From SVEL01 sp017381055 (GTDB lineage Bacteria > Bacillota > Clostridia > Lachnospirales > Lachnospiraceae), in contig JAXJYC010000006.1 of NCBI GenBank assembly GCA_036307185.1, positions 1-61,436 on the forward strand: a DNA stretch of 61,436 bases, in the 5' to 3' direction. The notes beneath the pieces were generated by a model. That model was not told where the DNA came from. It was given only the letters and a program-made list of their open reading frames with translations, and did not search any database. Each line of letters opens with the position of its first letter. Position 1 is the stretch's first letter. Positions 18,513-27,798 of the stretch are shown piece by piece. The position numbers and the translations under genes are program-made.

Positions 18513-19253
18513 TTATTTATGTAAACTATGAGTTGTAATACCTTCTAACTTAGCATTATCAATACATTTCTTAAAGATTTTCCAAAAGCCTTGTCTTGTC
18601 ATCTGTTTACCAAAACAGTTCATAAACAAAAAGCCTTCATCCTCATTTCCCTTAAGGAACTTATCTCTTCCAAGGTTTATATATGTATTCAATGCTTTAT
18701 TAACACTCCAACCAAAAGGCACCGTTTTGTCTTTCTTCGAACCATGTATTGTGACATAATTATAATCTAAATTAATATCCTCAACTTTAATATTAATAAT
18801 TTGTGTCACCTTTAATTCAGCATCGTAAAGCAATTCTATCATAGCTTTATCTCTAAGAGCCATATCATCATTATCATCGATGCTTTCAACAAGCTTTCTT
18901 ACCTCAGCCTTTGAAATCGTCTTACTTCTTGTCTTCTCTTTTTCTACCTCCGGAACATTAACATTTTCGGTTGGTTCTCTTTTAACATATCCATTGTTTA
19001 TCATACAGCGAAAAAATGTCTTTATAGAAGATATACATCTTGCAATAGTCGCTGGTGATTTCCCCTGCTTTTCCATATATAAAATATAAGAATTAATACT
19101 GGTTGCAGTCACCTTGTCCAATTCAACAATTCCTTGACTATAAAAGAACTCCTTCATAGCCTCCAAATCTCTTTTATAACACTCTAATGTGTTTTTAGAT
19201 GCACGCTTAATAGTTGCCAAATAATTAATAAAAAATAAAATTTTGCTTTCCAT
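18513..19253 (-). pseudogene. xerD: Truncated XerD-type tyrosine recombinase (relic)
   Basis: The N-terminal SAM-like domain (ATIKRASKNTLECYKRDL) and the start of the catalytic domain are clear. The active site is broken: the first catalytic Arg is replaced (LKVTQI where LRVSEL is expected), the HxLR box reads HSLH, and the protein stops two residues later. The nucleophilic Tyr and second His are therefore missing; about 45-50 residues are gone, and no continuation is visible in other frames downstream. The location next to spoIIM and a Nudix gene is the usual xerD locus of clostridia. It cannot recombine DNA; at best it could bind it. Confidence 0.85.
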
Positions 19254-19339
19254 ATTATACCTACCATTATTCCTCAAACAAATATAGTTACAGTATAAGC
19301 AAAATCTATTATTAGCGCAATATAATTTTATGTAAACTT

Positions 19340-19954
19340 CTATTTTAATATATTAATAATTATAGGCAGATTAACGTACGCCTCTAAAAAGGCTGTTCCT
19401 ACAATAAAAACCCCCTCTATTCCAACTGACTTTAATACAGTAAAGATATGTTTATTATCACTGAATTTATTTTTTAGATTCATACCCAGATAAAAAGTAT
19501 AGATATATAAAGGTATATATAAAAAATAATGCGGAAAAATAGATGCTATAAACAGCAACACTCCTCCACTGCCATATGATATTGTAGCAGCACAAATAAG
19601 CACAGCTATAACACCTCCCTTATATAAACATACTAATCCGTTATACAACTTGCCTTTAGATGATAAATTAAATATAACTATAAATAAAACTTGAATTAAA
19701 TACTTCTTAAAACAAAAACAAAAAAATTCAACCTTTTCTAAGGCTATTAAATTTACTCTCTCAAAACCATCAGTAAGATATTCTCCATAAATACATATAT
19801 TATCAACATATTGATTTAAAAAAATATTTACAAGCATCGTTCCTGCCACAATTCCAATTAAAAATAAAACAAACAGACGATGACCATCACCTATGTTCAT
19901 CGCCTGTATTTTATTTCTTTTCATTTTCTTAAATAACGACTCTATGCTAGCCAT
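19340..19954 (-). CDS. spoIIM: Stage II sporulation protein M-like membrane protein
   Basis: A 204-residue integral membrane protein of SpoIIM type, with a basic cytosolic N-terminus, a first helix FVLFLIGIVAGTMLVN, and further helices through the C-terminus. SpoIIM works with SpoIID and SpoIIP in peptidoglycan remodelling during engulfment. Sequence similarity is modest, but order (Nudix gene, spoIIM, xerD) supports the call. The ATG after GGGGGG is used as start. Alternative: a generic SpoIIM-superfamily membrane protein. Confidence 0.75.
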   Translation of the reverse strand: MASIESLFKKMKRNKIQAMNIGDGHRLFVLFLIGIVAGTMLVNIFLNQYVDNICIYGEYLTDGFERVNLIALEKVEFFCFCFKKYLIQVLFIVIFNLSSKGKLYNGLVCLYKGGVIAVLICAATISYGSGGVLLFIASIFPHYFLYIPLYIYTFYLGMNLKNKFSDNKHIFTVLKSVGIEGVFIVGTAFLEAYVNLPIIINILK

Positions 19955-20018
19955 ATATCTACCCCCCATGAACATATATTTCCTTTTAATATATGTTCAT
20001 AGGACAAAGATATGAATA

Positions 20019-20555
20019 TTATCTACAATATTTATTGTAATAAGTCATAATCGCAGATATAGTTTTACTATCTTGAATAGTTGAATTATACACCATTTCA
20101 ACTAGTTCATCTATTGTAAATTCAACCACTTCTACAAACTCACCCTCATCTAAATGTTGCTGAGTTTTTTCAAGATCTCTAGCAATATATATCTCTATCT
20201 GTTCATTACAAAAAGCAATAGTTGTTCTTATAGTTATAAGATGCTCTAGATTTTCTGATCTATAGCCAGTTTCCTCCTCAAGCTCTCTTGCTGCACATAC
20301 GATGCCAGGTTCATCCTTGCCATTTAAACCGCCTGCTGGAAGTTCGATTGTAAATCTATCTAAGGCATTTCTATACTGCTTAACCATCAAAATCTTTCCA
20401 TCATCTTTAACTGGCAATACTGCAGCTGCACCATTATGACCTATAAAATCATAATCATGAACTTTCCCATCCAGACCTTGAACCTTATCTACATATATAT
20501 CAATAATTGCACCTTTATACTTAAGTTCTCTACTTAATCTCTTCAATGGCTCCAT
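20019..20555 (-). CDS. nudF: Nudix hydrolase, ADP-ribose pyrophosphatase type
   Basis: A 178-residue Nudix protein with the complete box (GGLNGKDEPG, then AARELEEETGYRSE, i.e. GX5EX7REUXEEXGU). ADP-ribose pyrophosphatases split ADP-ribose to AMP and ribose-5-phosphate, clearing toxic ADP-ribose. The N-terminal beta-strand region (KGAIIDIYVDKV) and length suit the NudF/YqkG subfamily. It lies 14 nt downstream of proC. Confidence 0.9.
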   Translation of the reverse strand: MEPLKRLSRELKYKGAIIDIYVDKVQGLDGKVHDYDFIGHNGAAAVLPVKDDGKILMVKQYRNALDRFTIELPAGGLNGKDEPGIVCAARELEEETGYRSENLEHLITIRTTIAFCNEQIEIYIARDLEKTQQHLDEGEFVEVVEFTIDELVEMVYNSTIQDSKTISAIMTYYNKYCR

Positions 20556-20569
20556 AATACGTATCCTCT

Positions 20570-21373
20570 TTACTTTCTCTTAAAGCCTTCAGCCACACTA
20601 AAGCAAGCATCTGTAGCTTTGATAATACTATTTCTAAAACCGTACTCTTCTAAAGCTGACACCGCTGCAATAGTTGTTCCTCCTGGTGAACACACCTGAT
20701 CCTTTAACTTTCCTGGATGTTCCTTTGTCTCAAGAACCATCTTCGCAGCACCAACCACTGTCTGTGCCGCCATCTCATAAGCAGCGTCTCTTGGCATACC
20801 ATACTTAACTGCACTATCAGCTAATGCTTCAATAAACATGTATACATATGCAGGCGAGCTTCCGCTTACACATGTTACAGCGCTCATAAGACGTTCTTCT
20901 ACAACCTTATATTTTCCAAATGACGCAAAGAACTTTCCTATTACATCCTTCTCTTCAAAACTAAATGCTGCCTGATCAAAACAGATACCTGTCATACCTT
21001 CACCTAAAAGTGCTGGTGTATTGGGCATAGCTCTTACAATTCTAGCATCAAAGCCTAACGCATCCTTTAATGAATCAACACTAATACCAGGTGCAATAGA
21101 TATAACCACATGATCCTTTTTAATGATGTTCTCAATATTCTTAAGCACTGCAGCATAGAACTGTGGCTTTACAGCCAACACAATATACTTAGCAGAATTT
21201 GCAAGTTCTGCATTAGTGAGTACATGAGCAACTCCAGTTTCTTTTGTTACATTTTCAACTCTCTCTGAGCTTACATCTGTAAAAATCAAATCCTCCTTAG
21301 GAAATACATTCATTGCTCCTTTTAGCATGGCATAACCCATATTTCCCATTCCAATAAATCCTATTTTTGCCAT
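20570..21373 (-). CDS. proC: Pyrroline-5-carboxylate reductase
   Basis: A 267-residue NAD(P)-dependent enzyme making the last step to proline (pyrroline-5-carboxylate to L-proline). It has an N-terminal Rossmann motif GFIGMGNMG, IAPGIS, the VRAMPNTPALLGEGMTG block and the C-terminal signature DQVCSPGGTTIAAV. The ATG after GGAGGATAAAACT is the start; an upstream in-frame ATG lies within the ribosome site. Preceded by a terminator, so it begins its own unit with the Nudix gene downstream. Confidence 0.96.
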   Translation of the reverse strand: MAKIGFIGMGNMGYAMLKGAMNVFPKEDLIFTDVSSERVENVTKETGVAHVLTNAELANSAKYIVLAVKPQFYAAVLKNIENIIKKDHVVISIAPGISVDSLKDALGFDARIVRAMPNTPALLGEGMTGICFDQAAFSFEEKDVIGKFFASFGKYKVVEERLMSAVTCVSGSSPAYVYMFIEALADSAVKYGMPRDAAYEMAAQTVVGAAKMVLETKEHPGKLKDQVCSPGGTTIAAVSALEEYGFRNSIIKATDACFSVAEGFKRK

Positions 21374-21406
21374 AGTTTTATCCTCCATAAGTCATTTATT
21401 ATATAC

Positions 21407-21435
21407 AAAAATCGAGTAGGAACAATTCCTACTCG
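21407..21435 (-). terminator. Terminator of the aspartate aminotransferase gene
   Basis: A perfect 10-bp stem (CGAGTAGGAA / TTCCTACTCG) with a 3-nt loop is followed on the minus strand by ATTTTTG. A typical Rho-independent terminator ten nt after the aminotransferase stop. Confidence 0.9.
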
Positions 21436-21445
21436 ACTCTATAAA

Positions 21446-22645
21446 TTATCTTAATTCACTAAGGAATTGTTCAATTCTTGTAACACCCTTGTCAATCTGC
21501 TCAACAGAAATTGCATAAGAAAGACGAATGTGATTTTCAAAACCGAAATCTGCACATGGAACTACTGCAACATTATACTCATCAATTAAGATTCTAGCAA
21601 ATTCTGCAGCTGTTTCAATCTTATTGCCCTTGTATGTCATATTAAGTGTATCTGTTACATCAACGAATACGTAGAATGCACCTTCTGGCTCAAGTGTTGA
21701 CACATATGGCATCTTAGCAAATCTCTCATACATATACTTTCTTCTCTTATCAAACTCACCAAGCATCATCTTAACTGTTGACTGATCGCCAGTTAAAGCT
21801 TCTACAGCAGCCTTCTGCGCAATTGAGTTAGGGTTAGATGTCTGATGACTCTGAACACTTCCCATAAGCTTAGCTATTTCCTCTGAAGATCCTGTATAAC
21901 CAATTCTCCAACCTGTCATAGCATAACTCTTAGCAAGACCACTTACTGTAATTGTTCTCTTATAAATTTCTTCATTAAACGAAGCAATACTTACATGCTT
22001 CTTTCCATTATATACAAGGTGCTCATACATTTCATCAGCAACAACATAGATATCATTCTTAACTGCGTAATCAGCAATTGCTCTAAGCTCTTCCTCTGAA
22101 TAAATCATACCAGTTGGATTACTTGGTGTATTTAATACAAGAGCCTTTGTCTTCTCAGTTGTAACTGATTCTAACATCTCTACATTAACCTTATATCCAG
22201 TTTCCTTCTCACCTCTTACAAATACAGGCACACCATCAGCAAGCTTAACGATTTCTGGATAGCTTAACCAATATGGTGCAGGAATGATAACCTCATCACC
22301 TGGATTTAAAATTACAGAAAATACATTTGTTAATGAATGCTTACCACCATTACTAATAACAATCTGTGATGGTTTGTAATCAAGTCCATTAAACTTCTTA
22401 AACTTCTCGCTGATTGCTGCCTTAAGCTCTGCAATACCAGAAGCTGGTGTATATTTTGTAAAACCACTATTGATTGCCTCAATAGCTGCTGTACAGATAT
22501 TATCTGGTGTATTAAAATCAGGCTCACCTGCGCCGAAACCTACTACATCAACGCCCTGTGCCTTAAGTTCTTTTGCCTTTGCTGTAATTGCTAATGTCGA
22601 TGAAGGCTTAACTGCCATAGCCTTCTTAGATAATGTTAATGCCAT
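21446..22645 (-). CDS. aspC: Aspartate aminotransferase, PLP-dependent class I
   Basis: A 399-residue fold-type I aminotransferase. It shows NTPSNPTGM, YVVADEMYEHLVY and the PLP lysine motif SGLAKSYAMTGWRIG, plus the C-terminal Arg motif FENHIRLSYAIS. It transfers amino groups between aspartate or a related amino acid and 2-oxoglutarate. Length and motifs suit the AspB/AspC subgroup common in Firmicutes; exact specificity cannot be read. The start ATG follows AAGGTGG; a longer frame has no ribosome site. Confidence 0.92.
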   Translation of the reverse strand: MALTLSKKAMAVKPSSTLAITAKAKELKAQGVDVVGFGAGEPDFNTPDNICTAAIEAINSGFTKYTPASGIAELKAAISEKFKKFNGLDYKPSQIVISNGGKHSLTNVFSVILNPGDEVIIPAPYWLSYPEIVKLADGVPVFVRGEKETGYKVNVEMLESVTTEKTKALVLNTPSNPTGMIYSEEELRAIADYAVKNDIYVVADEMYEHLVYNGKKHVSIASFNEEIYKRTITVSGLAKSYAMTGWRIGYTGSSEEIAKLMGSVQSHQTSNPNSIAQKAAVEALTGDQSTVKMMLGEFDKRRKYMYERFAKMPYVSTLEPEGAFYVFVDVTDTLNMTYKGNKIETAAEFARILIDEYNVAVVPCADFGFENHIRLSYAISVEQIDKGVTRIEQFLSELR

Positions 22646-22772
22646 AATAAGTACCACCTTAATTCTATGTATTCGCTTCATGCAAGTCCCAAACCACTCG
22701 CTAAAGCTTGATATATTATAATATAATAAAGTAATAAAGTCTATTTCTTTTTTATGTTTTTTATTAAACTTT

Positions 22773-23039
22773 CTATAAATCTAAATTATTCTTATCTCTT
22801 TTATATATTTCGCCATTTAAATTGTAAGTATTTTGCTGATAGTAGCTACTTGACTGACCATACGCATTTGATTGTTCATATCCACTCTGCTGACTATAAT
22901 TAACATTACCAAAATTATCATTTTAAAAAGCTACATCATTATTATTTCTCTTTTTATCAGTCAATCCTTTAATAATAAATACAATTCCAAATACTGTTTT
23001 ATTTGTTTTTGCAATACTTCCGCCTCTTCTATATTTCAT
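22773..23039 (-). pseudogene. Small gene with an in-frame stop (broken ORF)
   Basis: An ATG preceded by AAAGGG opens 38 codons (MKYRRGGSIAKTNKTVFG...) that stop at TAA (22923-22925). The same frame then continues for 49 codons rich in Asn, Gln, Ser and Tyr (NYSQQSGYEQSNAYGQ) to a TAG. Continuity of the reading frame and codon bias on both sides of the stop suggest a single nonsense mutation in a formerly 88-residue or longer protein. Product unknown. It occupies an otherwise empty 500-bp interval between rny and the aminotransferase gene. Confidence 0.55.
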
Positions 23040-23094
23040 AATCAAATACCCTTTATCCTTTCATATACCTTTATAATTAAATAGATATTTATTT

Positions 23095-23122
23095 TTAAAA
23101 ACGGCCAGGCTACACCTGACCG
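23095..23122 (-). terminator. Terminator of rny
   Basis: Stem CGGCCAGG / CCTGACCG (one G-T-like mismatch) with a 5-nt loop, followed on the minus strand by TTTTTAAAAAT. It lies about 30 nt after the rny stop codon. Confidence 0.85.
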
Positions 23123-23154
23123 CTTAAAACATACTGGAAATACCGTATTAATAT

Positions 23155-24699
23155 TTATTTCGCATAATCGATAACTCTGCTCTCGCGAATTACGTTTACT
23201 TTAATCTGACCTGGATACTCAAGCTCATCTTCGATTTGCTTTGAAATATCTCTTGCCATTAATACCATCTCAGCATCTGTAATCTGATCTGGAATAACCA
23301 TAATACGAACTTCTCTACCTGCCTGAATTGCAAAAGATTTATCTACACCCTTATACGAGTTAGTAATATCCTCTAACTGCTGTAATCTGTTGGTGTATGT
23401 TTCTAAAGTTTCTCTTCTAGCACCTGGTCTAGCCGCAGAAATCGCATCAGCAGCCTGTACAATACAAGCGATAAGCGACTCTGGCTCTACATCACCATGA
23501 TGTGCCTCAACTGCATTAATGATAAGTGCTGATTCTTTATACTTTCTACAAAGATCAACACCGATTTGGATATGTGAGCCTTCCATTTCGTGGTCGACAG
23601 ACTTACCAATATCGTGCAATAAACCAGCACGCTTAGCCTGTCTAACATCTACACCTATCTCACCTGCCAATAAACCTGACAAATGAGCAACTTCAATAGA
23701 ATGCTTTAATGCATTCTGACCAAAGCTTGTTCTGAACTTCATCTTACCAAGTAATCTTACAAGTTCAGGATGTATACCATGAACGCCAACCTCTAAAGTT
23801 GCGGCTTCGCCTTCCTCACGCATCATTGTTTCAACTTCTTTTTGAGCCTTCTCAACCATTTCCTCGATTCTAGCTGGATGAATTCTACCATCTACAATCA
23901 ACTTCTCAAGAGCGATTCTAGCAACCTCTCTTCTGATTGGATCAAAGCTTGATAAGATAACAGCTTCTGGTGTATCGTCAATAATAAGATCAACACCTGT
24001 CATTGTTTCAAGTGTACGGATATTTCTACCCTCTCTACCAATGATTCTTCCCTTCATCTCATCGTTTGGAAGCTGAACTACTGAAATTGTTGCCTCAGAT
24101 ACATGGTCAGCTGCACATTTCTGTATAGCGCCAACAACGTATTCCTTAGCTTTCTTTCCAGCTTCTTCCTTAGCTCGAGCTTCAAGCTCCTTAACTAACT
24201 TTGCAGTATCATGTTTAACTTCTTCTTCAACAGTTTGTAATAAAATTTCTTTTGCTTGTTCGGAGGTCAATCCAGAGATTCTTTCCAGTTCCTGTGTTCT
24301 TTGCTCATTAAGTTTTTCAACTTCAGCTTTAATCTTAGCAAGTTGTTCTTCCTTCTTAACAAGAGCGCCTTCCTTCTTCTCGAGCATCTCTGATTTCTTA
24401 TCAATAGCTTCCTCTTTTGATAATACTCTCTTCTCATATTTCTGTAATTCTGCTCTACGTTCCTTAGTTTCCTTTTCAAGTTCATTCTTTGTCTTTAATG
24501 ACTCTTCCTTAACCTCTAAAAGGGCTTCCTTCTTCGTAGCTTCTGCAGTTTTAACAGCTTCATCTATGATTTCTCTAGCCTGAGCTTCAGCGCCTCCTAT
24601 CTTGGATTCAACAACTTTCTTACGATATGTAACAGCTGCAAACCATGAAATAATTGCAACTACAACACCTATCGCAATACACACTAAATGTTGTTCCAC
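23155..24699 (-). CDS. rny: Ribonuclease Y
   Basis: A 514-residue membrane-anchored endoribonuclease that starts mRNA decay. An N-terminal transmembrane helix (LVCIAIGVVVAIISW) is followed by a long coiled coil (about 30-190), a KH domain (KGRIIGREGRNIRTLE) and an HD domain (LLHDIGKSVDHE). Length matches the family (about 520). It starts at GTG after GGGAGGTG. It lies downstream of recX but has its own promoter and terminator. Confidence 0.97.
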   Translation of the reverse strand: MEQHLVCIAIGVVVAIISWFAAVTYRKKVVESKIGGAEAQAREIIDEAVKTAEATKKEALLEVKEESLKTKNELEKETKERRAELQKYEKRVLSKEEAIDKKSEMLEKKEGALVKKEEQLAKIKAEVEKLNEQRTQELERISGLTSEQAKEILLQTVEEEVKHDTAKLVKELEARAKEEAGKKAKEYVVGAIQKCAADHVSEATISVVQLPNDEMKGRIIGREGRNIRTLETMTGVDLIIDDTPEAVILSSFDPIRREVARIALEKLIVDGRIHPARIEEMVEKAQKEVETMMREEGEAATLEVGVHGIHPELVRLLGKMKFRTSFGQNALKHSIEVAHLSGLLAGEIGVDVRQAKRAGLLHDIGKSVDHEMEGSHIQIGVDLCRKYKESALIINAVEAHHGDVEPESLIACIVQAADAISAARPGARRETLETYTNRLQQLEDITNSYKGVDKSFAIQAGREVRIMVIPDQITDAEMVLMARDISKQIEDELEYPGQIKVNVIRESRVIDYAK

Positions 24700-24746
24700 A
24701 GGAGCACCTCCCTATTTAATTTTAATTGTAAATATACAACATATAA

Positions 24747-24775
24747 ATTTTATACTTTTTCTTAAACAATGTCAA
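24747..24775 (-). promoter_or_regulatory. Promoter of rny
   Basis: On the minus strand TTGACA (24770-24775) and TAAAAT (24747-24752) are spaced by 17 bp, about 45 nt before the rny start. Confidence 0.7.
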
Positions 24776-24800
24776 TAGTTGTACACAATTTTTTGGCAAT

Positions 24801-25451
24801 TCAAACACTAAATCTTGTGTTTTTTTCCTCTTTCAACACAGAAACCACATCGTCAAACATAAACCCTTTTCTAACAACAGACATTACTATTTTATTCTCC
24901 ATTTGAATATCCATTTCAGGATTTATTTTTTTTCTAATATGCTTTCTAATAAGCTCCTTTTGAGCAACATTATTACTTCCAGAATCACTATATTCATCCA
25001 CATCCGCAAATGCATTCTCAACTATATCTCTATCTATCCCCTTTACACGTAAATGCTCTTTTATCTTTATATAGCTTTTTTTATTAATATTATAAGTAAT
25101 ATATCTAATAGCATATTGTAAATCGTCTATATAACCATACTTACTCAAAAAATCTATAATCTTTTCTATAATATTTTCTGGATAAAACCCTTCTCGCAAT
25201 TTATTACGCATTTGATACGAAGTCTTATCAGAATTCTTAAGATAATATAAAGCTCTCTCTTTGCCTCTTTTATACAAAATATCTTCTATACTTTTGTACT
25301 GCTCCTTAGATAAGAAATTTCCCTCTTGTATATTATATCTTCTTAATTCTGAAGGGTACAAAGCAATAGTAACATTACTTGTACCCTCCAATAAAACCTT
25401 AAACTTTTTCTTATTAAGAAGCACTACAGATAAAACCCTGTACTCTTCCAT
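24801..25451 (-). CDS. recX: RecA regulatory protein RecX
   Basis: A 216-residue RecX-family protein made of three-helix repeats (for example YYLKNSDKTSYQMRNKLREG and FLSKYGYIDDLQYAIRYI). RecX binds RecA filaments and limits recombination. It starts 6 nt after recA, the usual operon. An N-terminal extension of about 50 residues precedes the core, as in many Firmicute RecX proteins. Confidence 0.88.
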   Translation of the reverse strand: MEEYRVLSVVLLNKKKFKVLLEGTSNVTIALYPSELRRYNIQEGNFLSKEQYKSIEDILYKRGKERALYYLKNSDKTSYQMRNKLREGFYPENIIEKIIDFLSKYGYIDDLQYAIRYITYNINKKSYIKIKEHLRVKGIDRDIVENAFADVDEYSDSGSNNVAQKELIRKHIRKKINPEMDIQMENKIVMSVVRKGFMFDDVVSVLKEEKNTRFSV

Positions 25452-25457
25452 GAACTA

Positions 25458-26486
25458 TTATTCCTCTTCCTCTTTAGCAGCACCACCTGCTCCTTCTAAC
25501 TGAAAATGTTCACGAACAGCTGCCTCTACAGCTTCTAATATATCTGGATTTTGCTTTAAGAAATTCTTGGCATTTTCTCTACCTTGACCAATCTTTTCAC
25601 CATTATATGCATACCAAGCACCACTCTTATTGATAACATCAATACTTGCTGCTAAATCAATAAGATCACCCGCTTTAGAAATACCCTCTCCAAACATAAT
25701 ATCAAATTCTGCTTCCTTAAATGGAGGCGCAATCTTATTTTTAACAATCTTAATACGTGTACGGCTACCAACTACATCGCCACCACTCTTTAAGGTTTCA
25801 ATCTTACGAACATCCATACGTACAGATGAATAGAACTTCAATGCTCTACCACCAGTAGTAGTCTCTGGATTACCGAACATAACACCGATTTTCTCACGAA
25901 GCTGATTGATAAAAATAACAATACAATTGGACTTACTAATAACAGCTGTAAGCTTACGAAGAGCCTGTGACATAAGTCTAGCCTGTAAACCAACATGAGA
26001 ATCTCCCATCTCACCATCAATCTCTGCCTTAGGTACAATAGCTGCAACTGAGTCTACAATAACAATATCAATAGCACCACTTCTTACCATAGTCTCTGTA
26101 ATTTCCAAAGCCTGCTCACCAAAATCCGGCTGTGAAATATATAGATTATCAATATCTACACCAATGTTCTTCGCATAAACTGGATCAAGAGCATGCTCTG
26201 CATCAATAAATCCCGCAATACCTCCACGCTTCTGAACCTCAGCAACCATATGTAATGCAACAGTTGTCTTACCACTTGATTCTGGACCATAAATCTCTAT
26301 AATACGTCCCTTTGGTACTCCACCAAGACCAAGTGCAATATCAAGGCTGATCGAACCTGTAGGAACTGTCTCTATATTCATATTACTTGATGAATCACCA
26401 AGCTTCATAACTGAACCCTTACCGTGCTGTTTTTCAATCTGTGATAAAGCGGCATCTAACGCTTTTAACTTATCATTCTTATCCAT
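25458..26486 (-). CDS. recA: Recombinase RecA
   Basis: A 342-residue RecA: Walker A GPESSGKTT, the IVIVDSVAA Walker B strand, the DNA-binding loop region FINQLREKIGVMFGNPETT, and an acidic C-terminal tail (AAKEEEE). It forms filaments on single-stranded DNA, drives strand exchange and triggers LexA cleavage. The ATG after GGAAGGAG is the start. A textbook SOS box and promoter lie upstream, so induction by DNA damage is expected. Confidence 0.98.
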   Translation of the reverse strand: MDKNDKLKALDAALSQIEKQHGKGSVMKLGDSSSNMNIETVPTGSISLDIALGLGGVPKGRIIEIYGPESSGKTTVALHMVAEVQKRGGIAGFIDAEHALDPVYAKNIGVDIDNLYISQPDFGEQALEITETMVRSGAIDIVIVDSVAAIVPKAEIDGEMGDSHVGLQARLMSQALRKLTAVISKSNCIVIFINQLREKIGVMFGNPETTTGGRALKFYSSVRMDVRKIETLKSGGDVVGSRTRIKIVKNKIAPPFKEAEFDIMFGEGISKAGDLIDLAASIDVINKSGAWYAYNGEKIGQGRENAKNFLKQNPDILEAVEAAVREHFQLEGAGGAAKEEEE

Positions 26487-26507
26487 AACAATCTCCTTCC
26501 TAGTTGT

Positions 26508-26521
26508 CAAACATTTGTTCG
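26508..26521 (-). promoter_or_regulatory. LexA (SOS) box of recA
   Basis: The minus-strand sequence CGAACAAATGTTTG matches the Gram-positive LexA consensus CGAACRNRYGTTYG at every position. It lies just downstream of the -10 box, where LexA would block initiation. A second, partial half-site (CGAACAAAT) occurs farther upstream. Confidence 0.92.
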
Positions 26522-26530
26522 GTTAGGTAT

Positions 26531-26559
26531 AATATACACTACCCTATATCAAATGTCAA
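26531..26559 (-). promoter_or_regulatory. Promoter of recA-recX
   Basis: TTGACA (26554-26559) and TATATT (26531-26536) on the minus strand are separated by 17 bp, immediately upstream of the LexA box. Confidence 0.8.
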
Positions 26560-26676
26560 TAATTTTAATCAAAAAATCGAACAAATTTTCTATTTTGTTC
26601 TTTATTTGTTTTACAATATTATATTAATATAGTTTGTGGGTAATAAATAGGACTTAGATTTATCATTCCATTATAA

Positions 26677-26708
26677 AAATAAAAAGAAGTGGACATAAAA
26701 TCCACTTC
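26677..26708 (-). terminator. Terminator of the yicC-pncC operon
   Basis: Perfect 8-bp stem GAAGTGGA / TCCACTTC with a 7-nt loop, followed on the minus strand by TTTTTATTTTT. It marks the end of the run from yicC to pncC, before the recA promoter. Confidence 0.9.
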
Positions 26709-26741
26709 AAATTTATCATTTGTACTTATCTTTGTCAAGTT

Positions 26742-27218
26742 TTACTGATTTTCTAGTAAATCCATTACCATTTCAATAGCTTCCTTTGTAGCCTGTTTTC
26801 TGATATGTGTTCTATCTCCATCAAACTTAAAGCTTCTGGACTCCACAATGTCCTTATAAGCACATGCTACATATACTAATCCAACTGGTTTTTCTAATGA
26901 TCCACCACCTGGACCAGCTACTCCTGATGTAACCACCGCCAAGTCACTTAAAGTAGCAGTTCTACATCCAATAGCCATTTCTCTAACAACTTCCTCGCTT
27001 ACAGCACCATGTTTTTCTAAAGTTTCTTCTGAAACATTAAGATATTTCATCTTCGCCTCATTAGAATATGTAATAAAACCTTCATTGTATACTTGCGAAG
27101 CACCTGCTATATCAACAATTGCAGAAGCTACCATTCCACCTGTACAAGACTCTGCTGTAGAAATAGTTAAACCCATTTCAGCTAAAGTTTGAACAAGCTT
27201 TTCTTCTATACTCATCAT
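26742..27218 (-). CDS. pncC: Nicotinamide-nucleotide amidase (CinA C-terminal domain)
   Basis: A 158-residue stand-alone CinA C-terminal domain, with STAESCTGGMVASAIV at the N-terminus and VTSGVAGPGGGSLEKPVGLVY in the middle. PncC deamidates nicotinamide mononucleotide in NAD recycling. The N-terminal CinA (MoCF-like) domain is absent. Next to recA, as is common for cinA genes in Firmicutes. Confidence 0.9.
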   Translation of the reverse strand: MMSIEEKLVQTLAEMGLTISTAESCTGGMVASAIVDIAGASQVYNEGFITYSNEAKMKYLNVSEETLEKHGAVSEEVVREMAIGCRTATLSDLAVVTSGVAGPGGGSLEKPVGLVYVACAYKDIVESRSFKFDGDRTHIRKQATKEAIEMVMDLLENQ

Positions 27219-27231
27219 TTTTTTCCTATCT

Positions 27232-27798
27232 TTACTTATTATTCTCTTTTAAAACTGCCTTATTCTTTGCAATATAATCAACCATAGAGATTACAGTAAG
27301 AATAAGAGAAACAACTATAAGTGCATTTCCTAAAATATCGTAAATTGGGAAATCAAAAATATACTCAACTATAAACCAATTTAAATCAAGTATTAACCAA
27401 ATTATCATAATCATCTGGAATACTGTCTTAACTTTTCCCCAAATACTTGCAGCTATAACAATACCGTTATCTGCAGCAATTGTTCTAAAACCACTAATAA
27501 TAAGTTCTCTACTTATAATTACAATAACAATCCATGCTGGAATTCTTCCAACCAAGCAAATAAGTGCAGCCGAAACTAATAATTTATCAGCTAATGGATC
27601 CATAAATTTTCCAAAATTTGTTACAAGATTGTGCTTTCTAGCAATATGTCCATCTAAGGCATCTGTAATACTTGCCATAACAAAAAGTAAAACAGCAATA
27701 AAGTTGCCCCATCTACCTAAGCAATCAATCTCCATAAATAAAACAAAAAATGGAATTGTACATACTCTTAAAACCGTTAATTTGTTTGCTAAATTCAT
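27232..27798 (-). CDS. pgsA: CDP-diacylglycerol-glycerol-3-phosphate 3-phosphatidyltransferase
   Basis: A 188-residue membrane enzyme committing CDP-diacylglycerol to phosphatidylglycerol synthesis. The CDP-alcohol phosphotransferase signature is complete (DALDGHIARKHN...GKFMDPLADKLL, i.e. D-G-x2-A-R with two later Asp). Several hydrophobic helices span the rest. Its ATG overlaps the rimO stop codon (ATGA), indicating translational coupling. Confidence 0.95.
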   Translation of the reverse strand: MNLANKLTVLRVCTIPFFVLFMEIDCLGRWGNFIAVLLFVMASITDALDGHIARKHNLVTNFGKFMDPLADKLLVSAALICLVGRIPAWIVIVIISRELIISGFRTIAADNGIVIAASIWGKVKTVFQMIMIIWLILDLNWFIVEYIFDFPIYDILGNALIVVSLILTVISMVDYIAKNKAVLKENNK

